Below are positions 57,261 through 64,000 of a stretch of DNA of 64,000 bases, piece after piece (within the stretch, counting starts at the first letter, position 1; the number at the start of each line of letters is the position of its first letter). Source of the DNA: JAWLHU01 sp049324875. Its GTDB lineage: Bacteria; Bacillota; Sulfobacillia; Symbiobacteriales; Symbiobacteriaceae. The notes under the pieces were generated by a model, which searched no databases, was not told where the DNA came from, and worked only from the letters and a program-made list of their open reading frames with translations. Position numbers and translations under genes: made by a program. The DNA lies in NCBI GenBank assembly GCA_049324875.1, contig JBMONC010000053.1:1-64000 (forward strand), read 5' to 3'.

Positions 57261-58085
57261 TCAGTGCTCCTCCACCAACAGCCGGCGGGCCTCCAGGTTG
57301 ACCTCGAGCACGTTGATGTCGGTCATGTTGGCGATCTCCCGGGCGACGGCGGCCTGCGCCTCCCGCAGCACCTCGAAGATCTGCACCCCGTAGCGGGGCA
57401 TGACCTCCATGTCGACGAAGACGCCGTCCCGGCGGCTCTCCACCACCACCTTGCCGACCCGGCCCACCCCCTCCACCATCTCGGCGGCTCGGGTGGCGAT
57501 GGCCGCCACCACCGTGTCGGCGATGAAGAACTTGCCCAGGCTGGAGAAGGTGGGGCGGACCACCGATTTCTCCATGGTGACCGGATCCACCTCATGCTCC
57601 TTCTTGAAGAAGAAGCGCAGCGGGTCGACCATGTAGCCTGAGAAGGTCTTTTTGACCTCGAAGGTGGGGGCGGGGATCACGTGCTTCCCCTCATGCTGCC
57701 GCTTCCGCCGGGCCAACCGCATCTGGGCGGGGGTGGCGATCTCATCGATCCGGACGGTCTTCTCCGGGTGGGGCAGGTCCAGGGCATCGCAGATCCGGAC
57801 GATCATGTCGTTGGAGGTTCCCAGCACCAGCACCCGCTTGGGCTTCAGCGCCCAGAGGGTGCCCCGGACCTCCTGCCGGTGCTCCGGGTCGTGGAAGATC
57901 GCCCGGCGGACCGCCGCCATCTTGTTGTCCTCCCGCTTGGCGCTGGAGCCGGCCAGGATCTTCCCCTCCCGGTTGATCAGCAGGCCGTCGTCGATCACCA
58001 ACTCACACTGGTTGTTGTACGCCACGATCTGGGCGCGGTGGCTCTTCCCGCTGCCCGCGGGCCCCACAAACGCGACCACCTCCAC
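57261..58085 (-). CDS. P-loop ATPase fused to an Asp23/Gls24-like domain
   Basis: A 274-residue protein with two parts. The N-terminal nucleotide-binding domain has Walker A FVGPAGSGKSHRAQ (about 6-19) and a possible second Asp-containing strand, CELVIDDGLLI. The C-terminal part (about 165-274) resembles the Asp23/Gls24 (DUF322) alkaline-shock domain, with SSLGKFFIADTVVAAIATRAAEMVEGV. Homologues of each part occur widely; the fusion suggests ATP-controlled envelope-stress or scaffolding behaviour (inference). There is no signal peptide or membrane helix. Confidence 0.75.
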   Translation of the reverse strand: MEVVAFVGPAGSGKSHRAQIVAYNNQCELVIDDGLLINREGKILAGSSAKREDNKMAAVRRAIFHDPEHRQEVRGTLWALKPKRVLVLGTSNDMIVRICDALDLPHPEKTVRIDEIATPAQMRLARRKRQHEGKHVIPAPTFEVKKTFSGYMVDPLRFFFKKEHEVDPVTMEKSVVRPTFSSLGKFFIADTVVAAIATRAAEMVEGVGRVGKVVVESRRDGVFVDMEVMPRYGVQIFEVLREAQAAVAREIANMTDINVLEVNLEARRLLVEEH

Positions 58086-58156
58086 GCCCCGACCCCCCCA
58101 TCTTCCGGCGATCTATTAGCCTCCACGATAGCAGATTCCCACCCGAGCCTGCAATC

Positions 58157-59923
58157 CTAGGCGTCGGTCAACTGCAGGAACTGGTCCACATCGCCGAAGG
58201 CCACGGTCAGGCCGCTCTCCCAGAAATCGGGCCGGGTCAGGTCAACCCCCAGGTGGCGGCGGCCCAGCTCTTCCACGGTCATGCGGCCGGTGTCCCGCAA
58301 CAGCTCCACGTACTTCCGCTCGAAGGCGGGGCCCTCGGCCATCGCCCGGGCGTAGATCCCGGCGCTGAACAGGTAGCCGAAGGTGTAGGGGAAGTTGTAG
58401 AAGGGCATCGATGTCCCGTAGAAGTGGCCCTTCGACGCCCAGAAGAGGGGGTGGTAGGTCTCCAGGGCGTCCCGGTAGGCCTCCCGCTGGGCCGTCTCCA
58501 TCAGGGCGTTCAGTTCGGGGATGGAGAGCAGCCCCTTCGCCCGCCGCTCGTAGAAGCGGGTCTCGAAGAGGAACCGGGCGTGGATGTTCATCAGGTAGGC
58601 GGTGGCCTCCCCGAGCCGGTTGTTCAGCAGGGCGACCTTCTCCTCCCGGGTGGCCGCCGCCTTGATGGCCGCGGAGGAGACCAGCATCTCGGCGAAGGTG
58701 GAGGCGGTCTCGGCCACGTTCATGGCGTAGTCCTGTGCCAGGGCAGGCAGGTCGAACATCACGTGGCTGTGGTAGGCGTGGCCCAGCTCGTGGGCCAGGG
58801 TGGTCACGCCGCCGGCATCGCCGCTGAAGGTCATGAAGATGCGGCTGACCCGGCTCTCCGGGAAGGAGGTGCAGTAGCCACCGGGCGCCTTGTGGGGGCG
58901 GTCCTCCGCCTCGATCCACCGGTCCCGGAAGGCGGCGGCGGCGAAGTCAGCCATGGCGGGGCTGAACTTGCGGAACTGCTCCTCGATAAAGGCGGCCGCT
59001 TCCTCGTAGCTCACCTTCCGGTCGGCGCTGTTGATGGGGGCCTCGAGGTCGTACCAGGCCATCCGCTGCGCCCCCATCAGCTTCGCCTTCCGGTCCAGGT
59101 ACAGCTTCAGCTTCTCCTTGCTGCTGTTGACGGCGGCCCACATCGCCTCCAGGGTCTCCCGGCTCATCCGGTTCAGCTGGAGGGGCTCCTTCAGGACCGA
59201 ATCCCATCCCCTGTGCTTGTAGAGGTTGAGCCGGAAGCCGGCCAGGTGGTTGAGGGAGTAGGCGCAGAGCTCGGCATCCTTCCCCCAGGCGGCCTCCCAC
59301 TGGGTGAAGAGCGCCTGCCGCTTCGCCCGGTCGGGGTCGGAGAAGCGGTTGTACGCCTGGCCGACCGAGAGCTCCTCCCCCCCAAAGGGGATGGTGATCC
59401 GGCCCACCACGGTCTGGTAGAGGGTGTCCAGGGCGTGGTAGCCATCGATGGCCAGGTCGTTGGCCAGCAGCTCCCGGGCGGTGTCCATCCGGTTGAAGGC
59501 CTGGGTCCGCCGCTCCATCAGGCTGAAGGCCACCGGCTCGATGCGGGGATCGGACAGGATCGCCCTCCACTCCGCGTCGGGGATGGCGCGGATCCGCTCA
59601 TCCATCAGGGTGAAGAGCGACCGGGAGGCGGCGTAGAGCTCCGCAATCCGACCGTCGAGGATCACCGCCTGCCTGTCGCGGACATCCTGGGACATCAGGC
59701 AGTAGACCTGCGATCCAGCCTGGGTCAGCCGCTTCAGCGCCTGGTCGGCGTGGTCGAGGAAGGGAGCCCAGGCATCGGCGTCGGCGCCGAGGGTGGAGAC
59801 CGCCGCCCTCAGGGCCACGAACCGGCCCTCCAGGTCATCCAGGTAGGCGGCCAGGGTGGATGAGGCCGATCCCCCCTCGAAGAAGCGGTCCAGGTCCCAG
59901 GACTGGTTGAGCGTCGTGGCCAT
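58157..59923 (-). CDS. pepF: M3-family oligoendopeptidase (PepF type)
   Basis: A 588-residue zinc metallopeptidase that cuts oligopeptides in the cytoplasm. The zinc site HELGH is in TLAHELGHAYHSH (about 375-387). The third ligand Glu is about 25 residues on, in NVAETASTFAEM. Size and order match PepF/M3B enzymes. The ATG at 59923 is used. Divergent from the second asparagine synthetase gene. Confidence 0.92.
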   Translation of the reverse strand: MATTLNQSWDLDRFFEGGSASSTLAAYLDDLEGRFVALRAAVSTLGADADAWAPFLDHADQALKRLTQAGSQVYCLMSQDVRDRQAVILDGRIAELYAASRSLFTLMDERIRAIPDAEWRAILSDPRIEPVAFSLMERRTQAFNRMDTARELLANDLAIDGYHALDTLYQTVVGRITIPFGGEELSVGQAYNRFSDPDRAKRQALFTQWEAAWGKDAELCAYSLNHLAGFRLNLYKHRGWDSVLKEPLQLNRMSRETLEAMWAAVNSSKEKLKLYLDRKAKLMGAQRMAWYDLEAPINSADRKVSYEEAAAFIEEQFRKFSPAMADFAAAAFRDRWIEAEDRPHKAPGGYCTSFPESRVSRIFMTFSGDAGGVTTLAHELGHAYHSHVMFDLPALAQDYAMNVAETASTFAEMLVSSAAIKAAATREEKVALLNNRLGEATAYLMNIHARFLFETRFYERRAKGLLSIPELNALMETAQREAYRDALETYHPLFWASKGHFYGTSMPFYNFPYTFGYLFSAGIYARAMAEGPAFERKYVELLRDTGRMTVEELGRRHLGVDLTRPDFWESGLTVAFGDVDQFLQLTDA

Positions 59924-60037
59924 CTCGCATCATCCTTTCGGTTGGGTAGGTCGGGCGGTTGCCGCCGGCGCACACCCTCCGCCGCCCGGAGTAGGATGGA
60001 GTGTGCCACAGAACCTGACGCGGAGGGAGCAAAGGGA

Positions 60038-61882
60038 ATGTGCGGAATCACCGGCTGGATCGACTGGGAGGTCGACCTGACGGGTCAGCGCCCCGTCCTG
60101 GAGGCCATGGCGGCGCCGCTGGCCCTGCGTGGGCCCGATGCCCACGGGGTGTGGCTCTCGCCCCGCTGCGGCTTCGGCCATCGCCGCCTGACCGTGGTGG
60201 ACCCGGAGGGCGGCGGGCAGCCCATGATACGCCAGGTCGGCGACCGTCTCTATGTCATCTGCTATAACGGAGAGCTGTACAACACGGCCGACCTCCGGGC
60301 CGAGTTGGAGGCCCGGGGGCATCGCTTCCGGTCCCACTCCGACACGGAGGTGCTGCTGGTCTCCTACATCGAGTGGGGCCCGTCGTGCGTCGAGCGCCTG
60401 AATGGGATTTTCGCCTTCGGCATCTGGGATGAGTCGGAGCAGCGGCTCTTCATGGCGCGGGACCGCCTTGGGGTTAAGCCTTTGTTCTATACGACGCGTG
60501 GAAGCGCCTTCCTGTTCGGCTCCGAGTTGAAGGCGCTGCTGGCACATCCGGAGGTGGAGCCCGCCGTCGACGCCGAGGGGCTGGCGGAGATCTTCTACCT
60601 GGGCCCCTCCCGCACCCCCGGGCACGGGGTCTACCGGGGCATTCAGGAGCTGCGGCCGGGCCGCTGGCTGATCCATGACCGGCAGGGCACCCGGGTGCAG
60701 ACCTACTGGCGGCTGGAGAGCAGGCCGCACGAGGACGACCTGCAGACCACCGCCGAGCGGGTGCGCTGGCTGCTGCGGGACTCGATCCACCGGCAGTTGG
60801 TGGCCGATGTGCCGGTGGCCACCCTGCTCTCGGGCGGCCTCGACTCCAGCGCCATCACCGCCTTCGCGGCAGAAGCCTTCCAGGACGGGGGGCTGGGGCA
60901 GCTCCATACCTGGTCGATCGACTACCGGGATAACGAGAAATACTTCCAGTCCCACGCCTTCCAGCCGGACCCCGACGCCCCGTTTGCCCGGCTGATGTCA
61001 GAGCACCTGGGTACGGTTCACCACAACGTGCTGGTTGATACCCCCCAGCTGGTGGAGTCGCTGATCACGGCGACCGTGGCGCGGGACCTGCCAGGCATGG
61101 CCGATGTGGACTCCTCCCTCTACCTATTCTGCAAGGCGATCAAGAAAGAAGCGACGGTGGTGCTCTCGGGCGAGTGCGCCGATGAGATCTTCGGCGGCTA
61201 CCCCTGGTTCCACAAGGAGGAGGCGCTGGGCGCCGGCACCTTCCCGTGGGTTCGGATGCTGCCGGAGCGGGTCCGCCTGCTGAAGCCGGGGCTCACCGGG
61301 CCGATCCGGGCCGAGGAGTATGTGGCCCAGCGCTACGCCGACAGCATCGCCGAGGTGCCGCAGCTGCCGGGGGAGGAGCCGCTGGAGGCGCGCCGCCGGG
61401 CGATGTTCTACCTGAACATGACCTGGTTCATGGCCACGCTGCTGGACCGGAAGGACCGCATGTCGATGGCCGCCAGCCTGGAGGCCCGGGTCCCCTTCTG
61501 CGACCACCGGCTGGTCGAGTACGTATGGAACATCCCATGGGCCATGAAGACCTACGGGGGCCGGGAAAAGGGGATTCTCCGCCTCGCCCTGCAGGGAATT
61601 CTGCCGGAGGAGGTCCGGGAGCGGCGGAAGAGCCCCTACCCCAAGACCCACAACCCCAACTACTACAAGGCGGTGCGGGACTGGGTGCTCCAGATCCTGG
61701 CCGACCCGAACGCCCGGCTCCACGAGGTGGTGGATGCGGAGGCGGTGCGTCAGCTGGCGAGGCAGGAACAGACGGCCACCGGCCTGCCCTGGTTCGGCCA
61801 GTTGATGGGTGGAGCCCAGTACTTCGCCTACCTGGGACAGGTGGAGACCTGGCTCCGGCGCTACAAGGTGAGGTTGGTCTGA
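60038..61882 (+). CDS. asnB: asparagine synthetase (glutamine-hydrolysing), paralogue 2
   Basis: A 614-residue AsnB of the usual size. Cys2 (MCGITG) is the glutaminase nucleophile; RGPD, YNGELYN and HSDTEVLL follow. The synthetase domain has SGGLDSS at 265-271 and GECADEIFGGYPWF. The ATG at 60038 is fixed by the need for Cys at position 2; gcggaggg precedes it. Unlike the shorter paralogue at 16006 it stands alone and is the better candidate for ordinary asparagine synthesis. Confidence 0.93.
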   Translation: MCGITGWIDWEVDLTGQRPVLEAMAAPLALRGPDAHGVWLSPRCGFGHRRLTVVDPEGGGQPMIRQVGDRLYVICYNGELYNTADLRAELEARGHRFRSHSDTEVLLVSYIEWGPSCVERLNGIFAFGIWDESEQRLFMARDRLGVKPLFYTTRGSAFLFGSELKALLAHPEVEPAVDAEGLAEIFYLGPSRTPGHGVYRGIQELRPGRWLIHDRQGTRVQTYWRLESRPHEDDLQTTAERVRWLLRDSIHRQLVADVPVATLLSGGLDSSAITAFAAEAFQDGGLGQLHTWSIDYRDNEKYFQSHAFQPDPDAPFARLMSEHLGTVHHNVLVDTPQLVESLITATVARDLPGMADVDSSLYLFCKAIKKEATVVLSGECADEIFGGYPWFHKEEALGAGTFPWVRMLPERVRLLKPGLTGPIRAEEYVAQRYADSIAEVPQLPGEEPLEARRRAMFYLNMTWFMATLLDRKDRMSMAASLEARVPFCDHRLVEYVWNIPWAMKTYGGREKGILRLALQGILPEEVRERRKSPYPKTHNPNYYKAVRDWVLQILADPNARLHEVVDAEAVRQLARQEQTATGLPWFGQLMGGAQYFAYLGQVETWLRRYKVRLV

Positions 61883-61889
61883 GCAGAAG

Positions 61890-61921
61890 GATGCCCGGGA
61901 GCCTCGGCGCTCCCGGGCATC
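61890..61921. terminator. hairpin between convergent genes
   Basis: A 13-bp perfect stem, GATGCCCGGGAGC with its complement, and a short loop, directly after asnB. T-runs are lacking, so it may act as a weak terminator or RNA-stabilising hairpin. Confidence 0.55.
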
Positions 61922-61923
61922 GC

Positions 61924-62805
61924 TTACGGCAGCCACTTCAGGCCCGTAATGACGATGTTCTCCTTGAACTTGCCCTCGACCTTGTAGGTGAGGGCCAGGG
62001 TGGCCTGGTGCCTTCCACCCGCGATGGCTGAAAGGGTGACCGCGTCGGCGGTCGGCTCGGTGACCAGGGCGAACCGCCACCCCTCCTTGATTTGCTCCTT
62101 GAAGGCATGGTACAGCTCAGCCGGTGCGAAGAGCCGCTCCGGGTTTTCCGGGTCCGCCTCGGTCAGCATGTTGAGCACGACCGGGAGCCGGTCAAGCTCG
62201 ACATAGAGCAGCTCGGTGCGCCGGTCGCCCGCGATGAACTGATCGCCACGCCACTCTTCGGTCCACGTGTAAAGCAATTCCTCGTTACGCATCGTGAGGG
62301 CGAACCTTCCGCCTCCCTGATGCTCGTACATCCCGCAGCGCCACCTTCCCCCATCGGGGTCGGGTTCGGTCCGCAGAGCCCCCCGCTCGGGGTCGAACCA
62401 GATGAACAGGTTGGCCGGATAGCTGCGCAGGCACCAGGGCCAGGAGATGTGGACCAGCGGCGGTCGGTCCGGGATCGAGTAGACCGCCAGGTCAGCCCCG
62501 GGAGCCCGGTAGGTGAAGAGCTCCTTCCCGGCACCATCCACGATCCGGACCTGCCCATCCTTCGCAAGGTAGATGCGCTCCGGCTCGCCGTCGCCGGCCA
62601 GGTCGATCTGGGTCGCCGGCTGCTCAGGTGCGGGAGCCTCTGCGGCGGGCGCAGGGCCCGGCTCGACGGAGGGCTCCTTCGGCGAGGGGCTCTGCTGTGA
62701 GGTGGTGGCAGGTGGCCCGCTGGGCTCCGCGCTCTGCTGTGGCGCCGGGGCCCCCGCGCAGGCGGTCAGCAGCATGACTGTCAACAGTGCCCAGAGACGG
62801 CGCAT
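61924..62805 (-). CDS. lipoprotein of unknown function
   Basis: A 293-residue predicted lipoprotein. The signal peptide MRRLWALLTVMLLTAC has a lipobox (LLTAC, Cys16). A Pro/Ser/Glu-rich linker of about 45 residues follows. The outer domain is mainly strands, starting with IDLAGDGEPERIYLAKDGQ, a VCBS/FG-GAP-like opening. No catalytic motif seen. It might be cotranscribed with the ABC-2 permease upstream, 76 nt away. Confidence 0.75.
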   Translation of the reverse strand: MRRLWALLTVMLLTACAGAPAPQQSAEPSGPPATTSQQSPSPKEPSVEPGPAPAAEAPAPEQPATQIDLAGDGEPERIYLAKDGQVRIVDGAGKELFTYRAPGADLAVYSIPDRPPLVHISWPWCLRSYPANLFIWFDPERGALRTEPDPDGGRWRCGMYEHQGGGRFALTMRNEELLYTWTEEWRGDQFIAGDRRTELLYVELDRLPVVLNMLTEADPENPERLFAPAELYHAFKEQIKEGWRFALVTEPTADAVTLSAIAGGRHQATLALTYKVEGKFKENIVITGLKWLP

Positions 62806-62881
62806 CTCTCATCTCCTCCTGCTTCTTCGACGCCGGGCCGGTCATGCGGGTTTCTGACCCGGCCGAAGCGGAGCGCTGCGC

Positions 62882-63976
62882 CTACAGGACCGCCTCCCGG
62901 CGCAGTTGCCGGGCGGCCAGCCAGGTGAGACCCAGCCCCAGCAGGAGGGTAGTGACCAGGACGGCAACCACCTGTCCCACACCCGCCGAGGCGCCCGCCA
63001 GCGCCAGGCGGACCAGGAGCAGGGCGTTGAGGCCCGGGGTGAGCCAGACCCCGCCGGGCAGGCCGGATGTGGGCAGGGCGACCGCCAGGTAGGCCAGCGC
63101 CACGCTGGACAGGTTGAGCGGAATCATGGCCAGCATCGCCTCCCGCATGGAGCGGGCGATCAGGCTGAGCACCAGGGCGGGGCCGCTGATCAGCACCGAT
63201 ACGGTCACGCAGAGCAGCAGCATGGGCAGCGCCGCCGAGAGCGGCCCCTCCGGGAGCAGGTCACGGCCGGCGGGGGAGAGCAGCAGGAGCAGCTGTATGG
63301 TGGCGGCCAGCCCCCCGGCCAGCAGGCTGGATGCCAGGACGGCGGCCAGCTTGGCCCCGGCCAGCACAAAGGGTGGAACCGGGGTGATCAGCAGCGCCTC
63401 CAGGGTCCGTCGCTCCCGCTCCCCCGCCCCCAGCTCAGCGGCAGCCCCGGTCGCCCCGATAGCCGGAACGAGCACCAGGAGCGTCAGCAGGGCGACCGTC
63501 CACTCGGCTCCATCCGGGTCGGCAAGGCCGACCAGACCGACGGTGGGGATCAGGGGCGAGGCGCTTCCCTGGGCCACCAGGGCGGTGAGCTCCCCGGCCT
63601 TCGCCAGAGCCCGGGCGTTCTCCACCCGCGCCAGAAAGCGGGCCCGGACCCGGCCCGGCTCGCCCTCCACCGGCTCCATCACCAGCCCCAGGGGCACCAC
63701 CCCCGCCAGCACAGTCCCCTCGGGGTTGGCGGTCTCCACCAGGAGGAGGCCCTCCCGCCCCAGCAGTCGCCTGACCTCCTCCGGCACCTGGCGGATGGAC
63801 GCGGCAATCTCCCGCACCGGGGCGGGGGGCCGCTGCTGTACCAGGTTCCTGGCGCCCACCAGCCCGAAGAGCAGCGAGAGGGCGACCACGATCAGCAGCG
63901 TCCGCCGGTCACGGAAGGTCAGCAGCAGCTGATGCTGGAGCGCCGCCCTCCAGAGCGGCCACCGGTTCGAGCCCAT
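62882..63976 (-). CDS. ABC-2-type transporter permease (NatB-like)
   Basis: A 364-residue membrane protein. One helix near the N-terminus (LLIVVALSLLFGLVG) is followed by a large external domain (about 50-165) and six helices in the C-terminal half. The central GAGERERRTLEALLITPVPP stretch is typical of ABC-2 permeases of the NatB/YhaP type, which export Na+ or antibiotics. The ATG at 63976 follows ggggagggg. The ATPase gene is expected just to the right on the same strand but lies outside the window. Confidence 0.85.
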   Translation of the reverse strand: MGSNRWPLWRAALQHQLLLTFRDRRTLLIVVALSLLFGLVGARNLVQQRPPAPVREIAASIRQVPEEVRRLLGREGLLLVETANPEGTVLAGVVPLGLVMEPVEGEPGRVRARFLARVENARALAKAGELTALVAQGSASPLIPTVGLVGLADPDGAEWTVALLTLLVLVPAIGATGAAAELGAGERERRTLEALLITPVPPFVLAGAKLAAVLASSLLAGGLAATIQLLLLLSPAGRDLLPEGPLSAALPMLLLCVTVSVLISGPALVLSLIARSMREAMLAMIPLNLSSVALAYLAVALPTSGLPGGVWLTPGLNALLLVRLALAGASAGVGQVVAVLVTTLLLGLGLTWLAARQLRREAVL

Positions 63977-64000
63977 CACCCCTCCCCCTCCCCTCCTGGC

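Overview
The window is a GC-rich, gene-dense bacterial chromosome segment. It looks like a high-GC, probably thermophilic Firmicute (Bacillota) of the Symbiobacterium type. The pointers are a Firmicute-style rRNA leader at the left edge, a MerR-type GlnR beside glutamine synthetase with TGTNA-N7-TNACA operators, a ydaO/yuaA (cyclic-di-AMP) riboswitch, a Rex box, SecG, and a seven-gene Mrp antiporter. The genus is an inference from gene content; no marker gene was compared.

Layout. 1-460: four tandem promoters, reading left into an rRNA operon just outside the window, then the end of a Lon-family protease gene. 3.2-11 kb: a GNAT gene, then an mrpABCDEFG operon with a LarA-like isomerase gene at its end and a structured, terminator-bearing mrp leader. 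11-16 kb: an unknown 424-aa protein, a DinB-fold protein and a large LuxR-type ATPase regulator. 16-20.8 kb: a three-gene operon (opine-dehydrogenase-like, cobalamin-dependent mutase-like, asparagine synthetase-like) behind a cyclic-di-AMP riboswitch. This is the most novel unit in the window. 20.8-25 kb: a frameshifted nitroreductase, a HydE-like protein without the radical-SAM cysteines behind a Rex box, an esterase, secG and a lipoprotein. 25-29.6 kb: a three-gene NAD-linked formate dehydrogenase. 30-32.4 kb: a cupin remnant and a divergent MATE/PadR pair. 32.4-42 kb: glycolytic genes in two clusters (gpmI-eno and pgk-orf-tpiA; gapA is absent), separated by trxA, a CsoR-family repressor, a PilZ protein, a D-threonine-aldolase-like protein, a thiamine-binding-type protein, peptide deformylase and a small autoregulated-looking DNA-binding candidate. 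42-47 kb: amidase, LysR regulator, sigma-54, HAD phosphatase and a baeRF-type protein. 47.2-47.6 kb: an AT-rich, MITE-like inverted-repeat element. 47.6-51.1 kb: glnR and two glutamine synthetase genes. 51.2-55 kb: pstSCAB and a ferric-reductase-like membrane protein. 55-64 kb: panE, small proteins, a P-loop/Asp23 fusion, oligoendopeptidase F, a second asparagine synthetase, a lipoprotein and an ABC-2 permease cut close to its partner by the right edge.

How the parts fit. Much of the window deals with ions, nitrogen and redox. Mrp exports Na+ in exchange for protons. The cyclic-di-AMP switch would tie the opine/mutase/amidotransferase operon to osmotic or potassium status, which suggests (inference) that it makes an amino-acid-derived solute. 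GlnR controls glutamine synthesis. Rex would tie the HydE-like gene to the NADH/NAD+ ratio, next to a formate dehydrogenase that makes NADH. Several regulators sit beside clear operators (PadR/MATE, CsoR-like, the ribbon-helix-helix candidate, GlnR).
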